Assembly: GCA_037447655.1 (NCBI GenBank)
Contig: JBBHKE010000826.1
Coordinates: 1 to 64,000 of the forward strand
From: Zygnema cylindricum
Lineage: Eukaryota; Streptophyta; Zygnematophyceae; Zygnematales; Zygnemataceae
DNA length: 64,000 bases
Direction: 5' to 3'
Shown here: positions 46,015 to 57,603 of the stretch, in pieces
Numbering within the stretch: the first letter of the stretch is position 1
How the letters are laid out: the number at the start of each line of letters is the position of its first letter
Program-made: the position numbers and the translations under genes
The notes under the pieces: generated by a model
The model's database searches: none
The model's input: only the letters and a program-made list of their open reading frames with translations
Told to the model about the DNA's origin: nothing

Positions 46015-46954
46015 TACACCGCCAGTCGCTATTAGCGTAAAGAAATAAATAGCGTAAAAAAATAATTAGTGTTATTAACGCTAATAAGGATTTTGGAAAT
46101 TAAAAAAAAAAAAGTTACTCTAATTTTTTACTAATTCTAAGGGTTAAGTTCCATCAGTCGAAAAGTGGGGTAGTTTCCAAAAATCCGTGACTATCCGTGC
46201 TAAACCATACCCTTTATTTTGTTTTTATACGCGAAACAACATTAGAGAGAATCTTGCCAACCCTCTGCGAAGGTCTGGGAGGTAATACTAATCGTCGGAT
46301 GTTTATCCTCGAGGCGTTCGCTTCATTTTTCTCCAACGTACAGAAAAAAATTAATCGTGACACGCTGGACGAATAAGCTACGTGTCGGGATGGAAAACCA
46401 ACAATAATTGACAAAATTTGAAAATGGTATGTACTTTTCAAAATGCAACTGAAAATTAAAAAAGTCATCTCAATACGGTCTTTCGTCGCGCTATTTTTGG
46501 CAAAGCTCTCTAGTCACACTATTTCCAGCAAAGGATTTTTGTCATGTTCGAAAACAGGAAACCTAAAAAATGACCTGGCGTAAAATACTTGCGTTTGCAA
46601 AAAGTACAAAAGTTTTGTCCTATTATGACTTCGTACGCAGGTACATGGTACGCAAGTGAAGATTTGAAGTGAAATTTGTCGGTGTGAAGATTTTTAAAAG
46701 ATATTAAATATCCGGTCAAAACCCACGTGGTGCCACTCAATCTATAACACGTGGTTTACAGACTCTTCGTGATGGAACATCGACTCAATTAACCCGGCCC
46801 GTAGAGTTAGCCGTACGATTACAGAAACGACTGATGGAACTTGACCCTAATTCGGGTTTATCCAAAGAATAAATATCCGCCATAAATATGCTTACACTAG
46901 TATAGGTACACGTACAAAAACTAACAAACCGTACGCCGTCGCTTTCTGCAATTC
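46015..46954. mobile_element. TIR element T2, related to T1, right end missing
   Basis: Starts tacaccgccagtcgctattag, matching the outer repeat of T1. Inner inverted repeats are gggttaagttcc at 46141 and its complement ending at 46847, both next to TAA. The match with T1 continues to gtacgccgtcg near 46935, then the LRR-unit DNA begins, so the outer right repeat is lost. It lacks the hairpin array of T1. Confidence 0.6.
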
Positions 46955-47107
46955 ATATATATATCTGTGTGTAAGTAATTTTAGTATCAAATAGTAATAA
47001 AAAGATTTAGTAATTATTTTTCTTGATAATGTTATTTTTTGTAATTATTTTTCTTAGTTCTCATTACATATTTATTAAAATTTTATCATTAGTGTCACGT
47101 GTCTTAC

Positions 47108-47179
47108 AATTGTTGAAGAGATGTCAGTTGACCGATGGACGACGGAATGCTTCCACTCAACTGGTTGCCAGATAGATCT
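47108..47179 (-). CDS. LRR exon 7 of the large gene (72 nt)
   Basis: Acceptor gatgccatag, donor GTAAGACACG. Reads D-L-S-G-N-Q-LSGSIPSSIGQLTSLQQ, phase 2 at both ends. It is the last LRR exon before the cap/EGF exon at 38191, whose first base completes the codon. Near-identical to 23425-23496. Confidence 0.83.
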
Positions 47180-47570
47180 CTATGGCATCAATCATTCACA
47201 CCCCACCAAAACCCAACCCCCCAAACGGTGTCGTAATTAGCCAAGAAAACTTTCAAACACCCAATGAAACCTCCAGAATAAACCCTTTAATCCCTCTTAA
47301 AAAATTCACCATAAGAAATTCTTTCCTCCACCCTTTTCTCCATCTCTCTCAAAAAACCGATTTATTATAATTACTAGTTACAATAATTTATTATGATTTT
47401 TGTTATGGCTTTATTAACAATAACAAATATTAACTATTATTCATTAAAAATATTGTTATTATAATCTAAATTGATTTATTACTATTTATTGTTATTCTTA
47501 TTTGATATGATTTATACTAGTTTAATTTATTACTTAATATCATCTATTACTATTTATTCTTAACTTTCCT

Positions 47571-48602
47571 CCTCTCTCCCTCTCTCCCTCTTCCTCTCTC
47601 CCTCTTCCTCTCTCCCTCTCCCTCGCTCCCCTTCCACCCCCCTATCCCCCCCTACCTCCCCCTCTCCCACTCCCCCTACCCCCTACACCCTCCGCCTCCC
47701 TCTCCCTCCCCCTCTCTCCCTCCCTCTCGCTTCCTCCCCTTCCCTCCCACTCCCTCTCCCCCTCCTTCCCTCCGTCCGTCCCCTTCTTTCACGCTCTCTC
47801 TCTCTCTCTCCCTCTTTTTCTCCCTCTTCCCTTCCCTCTCCCTCTCCATCTCCCTCTACCTCTCCCTCTCCCTCTCCCTCTCCCTCTACATCCCTCCGCC
47901 TCACCCCTCTTCCACTCCCTATCCTCCCTCCCTCTTTCTCCCTCTCCTGTCTCCCTCTCCCACTCCTATACCTTCCCTCACTCTTTCTCTCCCCCCTTTT
48001 CCCCCTCAATCCCTCTCCCTATCTCTCTCTATCGCTCTCCCTCTCCCTTTCTACCCACCCCTTTCTCCCTTTTTGCACCTCTCCCCTCTCTCTCTCCCTC
48101 TCCCTCACCCCTCTCCCTCTCCTCCCTTTCTCCCACCCCCTCCTTTTACACCTCCCTCTCCCCCTCTCCCTCTCTCACCCGCTCGCCCTCTGTCCCTCTC
48201 TCTCTCCCTCTCCCTCTCCCTTTCCTTTGTCTCCTCAACACCCTCTTATTCTCACCCCTTTTCTGTCTCCCTCTCCCTCTCTCCGTATCTCTCATCCTAT
48301 CTTTCTCCCTCTCCCTCTATCTCCCAGTCTCTCCCCGTATCCCCCCCCTTTCTCTCCATCTCCCTTCCCCTCCCTCTCCTATTTCCCTCCCCTTCCCGCT
48401 CCTTTCCCACTCCCCCTACCCCTCCCCCGCCCCCTCCCTCTCCCCCCTCCCCCTCTCACTCTTCTTCTCCCTCTCCCTCTACCTCTCCCTCTTTTTTTTC
48501 CTAGCTCTGCCTCTTTGCCCCTCTCCCCCTTTCCTCCTCTCCCCCTCCATCCCTTTGCCCTTCTCTTTCCCATTGCCGGTTTCCCTCACCCTCTCCCTAT
48601 CC
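47571..48602. repeat. CT tract in LRR intron
   Basis: About 1 kb of C/T sequence. Open frames on both strands are composition artefacts. Confidence 0.9.
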
Positions 48603-48859
48603 TTTTATTATAATCATCATTAATTATCACTAGTATAAATTATTATTTTTTATTATTAAAAATTATTTATTTTGTATAATTCTTTATAAATAATTATTAT
48701 AATTGTTAGTATATATTTTTATTAAATAGAAATAAATGTTTCCTGTAATTTTTATTTTAGGTAATTATTGTTTTTATTAATCACTATCTTTTTTGATTGT
48801 CATTCTTAGTTCTCGTTACTTAGTTACCACAAGTTTATCATTAGTGTCACGTGTCTTAC

Positions 48860-48934
48860 AACAAGCTTCCGAGGGAAGTGAGTTGACCGATGGACGATGG
48901 AATGCTACCACTCAACTGGTTGTTAGATAGAACT
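48860..48934 (-). CDS. LRR exon 6 of the large gene (72 or 75 nt)
   Basis: Acceptor gatgccacag. Reads V-L-S-N-N-Q-LSGSIPSSIGQLTSLGS-L. The donor side reads AGCTT-GTT-GTAAGACACG: splicing at the usual GTAAGA gives 75 nt and adds one codon, while splicing three bases earlier at GTTGTA gives the usual 72. Both keep the phase. Confidence 0.82.
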
Positions 48935-50581
48935 CTGTGGCATCAAACATTCACACCCCAGTAATACTCCCAAAAGTATCCTATTTAGTCGAGCTAGCTT
49001 TCAAGCCTACATGAAAACCCCAAAATAAAACGCTCCTATAAGAAAATTACAATTAAAAACTCTTTCTTGCACCCTTTTTCCCCTCCCTTCCTCTGACCTC
49101 TAGAGCACGCCATTGACTTTCATCTCAACCCGCTTAGAATGATTTTTATTGTTATTAATGTTTTTTTTTTTTTTTTGTATCATTATATATTTTTGCTATT
49201 TATTTTTTTCATTAATAATATTCTTCATATAGACGTTAAATAATTACACTATTTTTGTTATCCTTTTTTGACTTATAGTTATTAAGTTTTTTCATTACTT
49301 TTCATATTGTACGGTACGTTAATTATTCTTGTTTACCATCATCAACAATTATTATTATTTTTAATCTATTTTGAATACTTTTTCAGTAAATAAAAATCAC
49401 TTTTAATTAGTACTACGATAGTTATTATTGTATATTGGTATTACTACCATTATTATCAATTTTATTATTATTATTATCATTAGCTGTTATTACCATAAAT
49501 AATAATTGCCTCTATCAATGATTATTGTTCACTAATATATCTATAAACCATAAAACATTATTACCATTTATAACTATTGAAATGATTATTGTTTATTAAT
49601 ATTATTAATGATGATTATTATTATATTTATTTAAAAATATTTTTTAAGAATTGTTTATTATTTTCGTAACTTAAATTTCCACAATTATTAATTTATATAG
49701 CTATGAGATAATATTATTATAAATCAATAATCTAAACTAATAATTAATTATTTATCACTATCTTTAATATTTACTGTATATTACTTACTATGTACAATAT
49801 ACAATTCACAATTTATTATTACTTGTTTACTATCACCTATTTGTGATTTATTATTTCTATTGACTATTTCTATTTTCTTGTGACAGTTATATATTTACTC
49901 TTTACTATCCACTATCCACTATTTACTATTTACTAATTACACTTTACAATTTACCATTGACTATTTACTATTTACTATTTAATACTTACTATTTACTGTT
50001 TACTATTTACTTGGGACAATTTACTGTTTACTGTATAATATTTATGTTTATTATTCTTTATTTATTCTATAATTAATTATCATTTGCTAGCATTTATTTT
50101 GATAATTATTTATTGTTATTATTTTTATGATTATTTGTTGCTATGGATTGTTACGACTATCCATTTCTATTTATTATTATAAATGTTCATTATGATTTTT
50201 TTACAACTATTTATTCTCATCTATATATTATGATTATTTATTAACATTTAACATTATTTATTATTATAAAGACTTACTAATATTTATTGCCTACTTATTC
50301 TTAGTATCACTGTTAATAATCTATATTGTTATTCATCATTGTTTCTTTAAATTAATGGTTATTATTATTTATTATAATTACTAGTTGCAATAATTTATTA
50401 TGATTTTTGTTATGGTTTTATTAACAATAACAGATTAACTATTATTCATAAGAATATTGTTATTATCATCTAAATTGATTTATTGCTATTTATTAAAAAC
50501 TATTACTATTTATTGTTATTCTTATTTAATGCGTTTTATTCTAGTTTAATTTGCTACTTATTATCATCTATTACTATTTAT
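48935..50581. other. LRR intron, AT-rich part
   Basis: The first 250 bp (cacaccccagtaatactccc, then gtcgagctagctttcaagcc) is conserved with 51453-51660 and 53978-54190. The rest is tatttactattt-like. Confidence 0.7.
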
Positions 50582-51125
50582 CCTTATCTTTCCCTCCCTC
50601 ACCCTCTCCCTCTTCCTCTCTTCCCTCTCTCTCTCTCCCTCTCCCTCACCCCTCTCTCCCTCTCCTCCCTTTCGCCCACCCCCTTCCTTTATGCCTCCCT
50701 CTCCCCCTCTCCCTCTCTCCCCCGCCCGCCCTCTGTCCCTCTCTCTCTCCCTCTCCCTCTCCCTTTCCTTAGTCTCCTCAGCTCCCTCTAATTCTTTCCC
50801 CTGTCTCCATCTCTCTCTTTCCGTATCTCTCATCCTATCTTTCTCCCTCTCCCTTTATCAATCAGTCTCTCCCCGTATCCCCCTCCTTCCCTCTCCCACT
50901 CCCTCCCCTCTCCCTCTCCCCTTTCCCTCCCCCTCCCGCTCCCTTGCCCCTCCCCCTATCCCTCCCCCACCCCCTCCCTCTCCCTCTCCCCCTCCCCCTC
51001 CTCCCCCTCTCCCTCTCCTTTTTTCTAGCTCTGCCTCTCTGCCCCTCTCCTCCTTTCCTCCTCTTCCCCTACATCCCTTTGCCCTTGTCTTTCGCACTGC
51101 CGTTTTCCCTCAACCTCTCCCTATC
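50582..51125. repeat. CT tract in LRR intron
   Basis: C/T-rich, with parts shared in order with 48100-48600 (ctctgtccctctctctctcc and the end block gcctctttgcccctctcc / gcctctctgcccctctcc). Confidence 0.9.
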
Positions 51126-51380
51126 CTTATATTATAATCATCATTAAGTATCACTAATATAAATTATTATTTTTTATTATTAACAATTATATATTTTGTA
51201 TAAGTATATACAAAAAATAATTATTATCGTTAGTATATATTTTATCAAATAGTAATAAATATTACCAGCTATTTTATTTTTAGTAATTATAATTTTTATT
51301 AATCACTATTTTTGTAATTGTCATTCTTAGTTCTCGTTACTTAGTTACCACAAGTTTATCATTAGTGTGACGTGTCTTAC

Positions 51381-51452
51381 AAGCTTCCGAGGGATGTGAG
51401 TTGACCGATGGACGATGGAATGCTACCACTCAACTGGTTGTTAGATAGAACT
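51381..51452 (-). CDS. LRR exon 5 of the large gene (72 nt)
   Basis: Acceptor gatgccacag, donor GTAAGACACG. Reads V-L-S-N-N-Q-LSGSIPSSIGQLTSLGS, phase 2 both ends. Same residues as exon 6. Confidence 0.83.
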
Positions 51453-52904
51453 CTGTGGCATCAAACATTCACACCCCAGTAATACTCCCAATAGTATCCT
51501 GTTTAGTCGAGCTAGCTTTCAAGCCTACATGAGAACCCCAAAATAAAACGCTCCTATAAGAAAATCACAATTAAAAACTCTTTCTTGCACACTTTTTCCC
51601 CTCGCTTCCTCTAACCTCTAGGAGCACGCCATAGACTTTCATCTCAACCGGTTGGAATGATTTTTATTGTTATTAATATTAATATCATTATATTTTTTTA
51701 TCATTATATATTTTTGGTATTCATATTTCAATTTTCATATTTTTTATATAGAAGTTAAATAATTTTATTATTTTTGTTATCCTTTTTTATCTTACAGTTA
51801 TTAAATTTTTGCATTACTTTTCTTATCGTACATTACGTTTATTATTCTTGTTATTAAACATTTACTATCTAAGCAGTTGCTACTTTAAATTTTTATCAAC
51901 ATTTATAGCTAGAATTATACTAATGATTACTAAGAACGCTAACAGTTTATTAGACATCTTATTAAATCTAATTATATGATTAAATATATATAATATTGGT
52001 TATCAATAGTCACAATTACGATGATTCTTTGTTAATTTTATCATCATTTATTACTTACAGTTTATTATTTGTTATTTATTATTTATTATTATTAGTATTA
52101 TGTATTATTCTTTGAATATTAATTCTTGTTCTTTACTAATTATTTATTATTTATCATTGCTTTTTATTATATAATATTTTCCAATTTACAATTCACAATT
52201 TACTATTACTTATTTACAATCACCTGTTTATGATTTATTATTTCTATTGACTATTTACTATTTTCTTGTGACTATTTGCAGTTTATTATTTACTCTTTTC
52301 TATCCACTATTTACCATTTACTCTTTACGAGTTACTATTTACTTGTCACAATTTACTTGTGACTAATTACTATTTTTAATTTTATATTTATAATTCTTTA
52401 TTTATTCTATAATTGTTTACCATTTGGTAGCATTTATTTTGATAATTATTTACTTTCTTTTATGATTTTTAATTGCTATCGATTGTTACGACTATGCATT
52501 TCTATATATTATTATATATATTATAACTATTTATTCTCATCTATAAATTATGATTATTTATTAACATTTAATATTTTCTATTGTTATAATTACTTACTAA
52601 TATTTATTGCTTATTTATTATTCTTATCAGTTGTTATTGATCTATATTGGTATTCATCATTGTTTCTCAAAATTAACATTTATTATTATTTATTATAATT
52701 ACTAGTTACAATAATTTATTATGATTTGTCATACTTTTATTAACAATAACAAATATTAACTAATATTCACTAAAAAAATTGTTATTATCATCTAATTGAT
52801 TTATTACAATTTATTAATAATTATTACTATTTATTGTTATTCCTATAATACGATTTATACTAGTTTAATATATTACTTATTATCATCTATTACCTGTTAT
52901 CCTT

Positions 52905-53408
52905 ATCTTTCCCCCTCTCTCCCTCTCTGCCTCTCCCTCTCTCCCCATCTCCACCCCTCCCTCCCCCTCTCACCCCCTCCCTTCCCCTCTCCCTCCACCT
53001 CCCCCACTCCCCCTACCCTTCCTCTCCCTCCCTCTCCCTCCCTCCCCCCCTCTCCCTCCCTCTCGCTCACTCGTTTTCCCTCCCCCTCCGTCCCTCCGTC
53101 CCTCTGTCCCTCGCTCTCTCCCTCTCCCTGTACCTCTCCCTCTCCTCCCTCCCCTTCCCTCTCCCTCTCCCTCCCTCCCGCTCTCTCCCTCCCTCTCGCT
53201 CCCTCTTCTCTCCCCCTCTTTCCCTCCGTCCCTCTCCCCTCCCCCTCCCCCTCCCCCTCCCCCTCCCCCTCCCCCTCCCCCTCCCCCTCCCCCTCCCCCT
53301 CCCCCTCCCCCTCCCCCTCCCCCTCCCCTCCCCCTCCCCCCTCCCGATCCCCCTCCCCCTCCCCCTCCCCCTCCCCCTCCCCTCCCCCTCCCCCTCCCCC
53401 TCCCCCTC

Positions 53409-53448
<40 letters not shown>

Positions 53449-53680
53449 TGATTATCCCTCTCCAATTTCCTCTCCCCATCCTTCCCTCTTCTTTCCTATC
53501 TTCTCCTCTCCTTTTCCCCTTCATTCTCACGCTTGCCCTCGCCCCTATTTGCCCCACTTTTCCCTTTTTTCACCTCTTCCCCTCTACCTCTCTGCCCCTC
53601 TCATCCTTTTCTCCTCTCCCTCTCCACACTTTTGCCCTTCTGTTTCCCACTACCCCTTTCCTTCACCCTCTCCCTATCCG
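52905..53680. repeat. CT tract in LRR intron (unit 1)
   Basis: It contains a pure ctcccc run (about 53230-53410) followed by (CT)n. The open frames are artefacts. Confidence 0.9.
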
Positions 53681-53905
53681 TTTACTAATATTATCATTAA
53701 TTATCACCAATATTATTTAAAAATCATTTATTATACTTGTGATGCATTTATTCATAACTTTGTAGAACGTTAACATATTTTATATTAAACATTCACAAAT
53801 ATTTCTTAAAATTTTTATTCTTAATAATAAGATTTATCATAATTGTTTTTCTTAGTTCTCATTACATATTTATTAAAAGTTTATCATTAGTGTCACATGA
53901 CTTAC

Positions 53906-53977
53906 AATACTTCGAGGGATGTGAGTTGACCAATGGACGATGGAATGCTACCACTCAACTGGTTGTTAGATAGACCT
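53906..53977 (-). CDS. LRR exon 4 of the large gene (72 nt), chimeric
   Basis: Acceptor gatgccacag, donor GTAAGTCATG. Reads G-L-S-N-N-Q-LSGSIPSSIGQLTSLEV. The 5' half (NN, and the ggtagc codons) matches exon 5; the 3' half (LEV, gaagtatt, GTAAGTCATG) matches exon 3. This is what a crossover within the exon would produce. Confidence 0.83.
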
Positions 53978-55429
53978 CTGTGGCATCAAACATTCACACC
54001 CCAGTAATACTCCCAATAGTATCCTGTTTAGTCGAGCTAGCTTTCAAGCCTACATGAGAACCCCAAAATAAAACGCTCCTATAAGAAAATCACAATTAAA
54101 AACTCTTTCTTGCACACTTTTTCCCCTCGCTTCCTCTAACCTCTAGGAGCACGCCATAGACTTTCATCTCAACCGGTTGGAATGATTTTTATTGTTATTA
54201 ATATTAATATCATTATATTTTTTTATCATTATATATTTTTGGTATTCATATTTCAATTTTCATATTTTTTATATAGAAGTTAAATAATTTTATTATTTTT
54301 GTTATCCTTTTTTATCTTACAGTTATTAAATTTTTGCATTACTTTTCTTATCGTACATTACGTTTATTATTCTTGTTATTAAACATTTACTATCTAAGCA
54401 GTTGCTACTTTAAATTTTTATCAACATTTATAGCTAGAATTATACTAATGATTACTAAGAACGCTAACAGTTTATTAGACATCTTATTAAATCTAATTAT
54501 ATGATTAAATATATATAATATTGGTTATCAATAGTCACAATTACGATGATTCTTTGTTAATTTTATCATCATTTATTACTTACAGTTTATTATTTGTTAT
54601 TTATTATTTATTATTATTAGTATTATGTATTATTCTTTGAATATTAATTCTTGTTCTTTACTAATTATTTATTATTTATCATTGCTTTTTATTATATAAT
54701 ATTTTCCAATTTACAATTCACAATTTACTATTACTTATTTACAATCACCTGTTTATGATTTATTATTTCTATTGACTATTTACTATTTTCTTGTGACTAT
54801 TTGCAGTTTATTATTTACTCTTTTCTATCCACTATTTACCATTTACTCTTTACGAGTTACTATTTACTTGTCACAATTTACTTGTGACTAATTACTATTT
54901 TTAATTTTATATTTATAATTCTTTATTTATTCTATAATTGTTTACCATTTGGTAGCATTTATTTTGATAATTATTTACTTTCTTTTATGATTTTTAATTG
55001 CTATCGATTGTTACGACTATGCATTTCTATATATTATTATATATATTATAACTATTTATTCTCATCTATAAATTATGATTATTTATTAACATTTAATATT
55101 TTCTATTGTTATAATTACTTACTAATATTTATTGCTTATTTATTATTCTTATCAGTTGTTATTGATCTATATTGGTATTCATCATTGTTTCTCAAAATTA
55201 ACATTTATTATTATTTATTATAATTACTAGTTACAATAATTTATTATGATTTGTCATACTTTTATTAACAATAACAAATATTAACTAATATTCACTAAAA
55301 AAATTGTTATTATCATCTAATTGATTTATTACAATTTATTAATAATTATTACTATTTATTGTTATTCCTATAATACGATTTATACTAGTTTAATATATTA
55401 CTTATTATCATCTATTACCTGTTATCCTT

Positions 55430-56088
55430 ATCTTTCCCCCTCTCTCCCTCTCTGCCTCTCCCTCTCTCCCCATCTCCACCCCTCCCTCCCCCTCTCACCC
55501 CATCCCTTCCCCTCTCCCTCCACCTCCCCCACTCCCCCTACCCTTCCTCTCCCTCTCTCTCCCTCCCTCCCCCTCTCTCCCTCCGTCTCGCTCACTCCTT
55601 TTCCCTCCCCCTCCGTCCCTCTGTCCCTCGCTCTCTCCCTCTCCCTCTCCCTCTCCCTCACCTCCCTCCCCTTCCCTCTCCTTCTCCCTCCCTCCCGCTC
55701 TTTCCCTCCCTCTCTCTCCCTCCTTTTCCCTCCCCCTCTTTCCCTCCGTCCCTCTCCCTCTCCCTCCCCTAGACCCCGCTCCTTTTCCCTCTCCCTCCTT
55801 CCCTCCGTCCCTCCATCCCTCTCCCTCTCCCTTTCCCCCCCTCTCCCTCTCCCCCTCCCCCTCCCTCTCCCCCTCCCCTTCCCCCTCCCCCTCCCCCTCA
55901 CCCTTGCCCCTGACCTCAGCCCCAAGCTCGCCCCCTCCCTCTCCCCCTCCCTCTTCCCCGCCTCCTCCCTCTCCCCCTCCCCTTTCTCCTCCCTCTCCCT
56001 CTCCCTCTCCCTCTCCCTCTCCCTCTCTTCCTCTCTCCCTCTCTCCCTCTCCCTCTCTCCCTCTCTCCCTCTCTCCCTCTCTCCCTCT

Positions 56089-56129
<41 letters not shown>

Positions 56130-56370
56130 CTTGATTATCCCTCTCCAATTTTCTCTCCCCATCCTTCCCTCCTCCTCCCTATCTTCTCCTCTCCTTTTCC
56201 CCTTCATTCTCACGCTTGCCCTCGCCCTTATTTGCCCCACTTTTCCCTTTTTTCACCTCTTCCCCTCTACCTCTCTGCCCCTCTCATCCTTTTCTCCTCT
56301 CCCTCTCCACACTTTTGCCCTTCTGTTTCCCACTACCCCTTTCCTTCACCCTCTCCCTATCCGTTTACTA
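55430..56370. repeat. CT tract in LRR intron (unit 2)
   Basis: Counterpart of 52905-53680 but longer, with ccctct units where the other has ctcccc. The tracts have diverged by slippage since the duplication. Confidence 0.9.
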
Positions 56371-56588
56371 ATATTATCATTAATTATCACCAATATAATT
56401 TAAAAATCATTTATTATACTTGTGATGCATTTATTCATAACTTTGTAGAACGTTAATATATTTTATATTAAACATTCACAAATATTTCTTAAAAATTTTA
56501 TTCTTAATAATACGATTTATCATAATTGTTTTTCTTAGTTCTCATTACATATTTATTAAAAGTTTATCATTAGTGTCACATGACTTAC

Positions 56589-56660
56589 AATACTTCGAGG
56601 GATGTGAGTTGAACAATGGACAATGGAATGCTTCCACTCAACTGGTTAAGATCTAGAGAC
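56589..56660 (-). CDS. LRR exon 3 of the large gene (72 nt)
   Basis: Acceptor gatgccacag, donor GTAAGTCATG. Reads S-L-D-L-N-Q-LSGSIPLSIVQLTSLEV. It is the most diverged copy: the usual xN of the repeat is LN, and G of IGQL is V. The frame stays open. Confidence 0.8.
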
Positions 56661-56779
56661 CTGTGGCATCGAACACTCAACCCGCAAACGGTCTCTCAAT
56701 TAGACGCGCTAGCTTTCAATACCCCATGGGACCTTTTAATTTTTTGTTTTTTGTTGTTGCCACTATATTGTAACAAATT

Positions 56780-57045
56780 ACTAATATATATATATATATA
56801 TATACACAATATATATATGAATATATACACATATATATATATACATATATATATGTATATATATGTATAAATATATGTATATGTGTATATATATATGTAT
56901 ATGTATATGTATATATATATATGTATATATATTTATATACATACATATATATATGTACATATATATACATGTATACATATATACGGTATATATACACATA
57001 TACATATATATACACATATATATGTATATATATACATATATATGT
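56780..57045. repeat. TA/TATACA simple repeat
   Basis: About 265 bp of tatatacatatatg-like sequence. Tyr/Ile/Met frames on both strands are artefacts. Confidence 0.95.
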
Positions 57046-57184
57046 ATGTAAGTAATTTTTGTATCAAATAGTAATAAAAAGATTTAGTGTTTATTTTTGT
57101 TGATAATATTAATTTTTGAAATTATATTTCTTAGTTCTCATTACATATTTATTAAAATTTTATCATTAGTGTCACGTGTCTTAC

Positions 57185-57256
57185 AAGTATATGAGGGATG
57201 TGAGTTGACCGATGGACGATGGAATGCTTCCACTCAATTGGTTGCCAGATAGAGAC
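57185..57256 (-). CDS. LRR exon 2 of the large gene (72 nt)
   Basis: Acceptor gatgccacag, donor GTAAGACACG. Reads S-L-S-G-N-Q-LSGSIPSSIGQLTSLIY, phase 2 both ends. Confidence 0.83.
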
Positions 57257-57528
57257 CTGTGGCATCGAACACTCACCCCCCAAACGGTCTCTCAATTGGA
57301 GCGCTAGCTTTCAAACCCCCATGAGATCTTTTTATTATTATTTTTTATTGTTGCCACTATATTGTTACAAATTAATTTATATACATATATATATAATAAA
57401 TTTTTGTATCAAATATTAATAAAAAAATTGAGTAATAATTTTTTTTTTAATACTATTTTTTGTAATGATATATCTTAGTTCTCATTACATATTTATTAAA
57501 ATTTTATCATTAGTGTCACTTGTCTTAC

Positions 57529-57603
57529 AAGTATATGAGGGATGTAAGTTGACCGATGGACGATGGAATGCTTCCACTCAACTGCTGGTTGTCAGATAGA
57601 TCT
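57529..57603 (-). CDS. LRR exon 1 visible of the large gene (75 nt)
   Basis: Acceptor gatgccacag, donor GTAAGACAAG. Reads D-L-S-D-N-Q-Q-LSGSIPSSIGQLTSLIY; one extra cag codon makes it 75 nt and leaves the phase unchanged. Earlier exons (signal peptide, N-terminal cap, more repeats) are not in the window, so the gene must start beyond the hexamer array, if it is intact. Confidence 0.82.

Larger units (their letters stand above)
51430..56589. repeat. 2525-bp tandem duplication of an LRR exon-intron unit
   Basis: Exon 5 to exon 4 (51381 to 53906) is spaced by exactly 2525 bp, and matching sequence at 51453-52900 recurs at 53978-55425 nearly base for base. The two CT tracts (52905-53680 and 55430-56370) differ in length by about 158 bp and in detail, while their right flanks match again. 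Breakpoints fall inside the LRR exons. Confidence 0.92.

Noticed and set aside
52796-56403. Pro/Ser/Leu-rich and Gly/Arg/Glu-rich frames of up to 360 codons
   Set aside because: They are readings of CT tracts within introns whose flanking exons are on the minus strand; the duplicated AT-rich part merely extends them.
56716-57071. Tyr/Ile/Met-rich frames on both strands
   Set aside because: TA-repeat artefacts.
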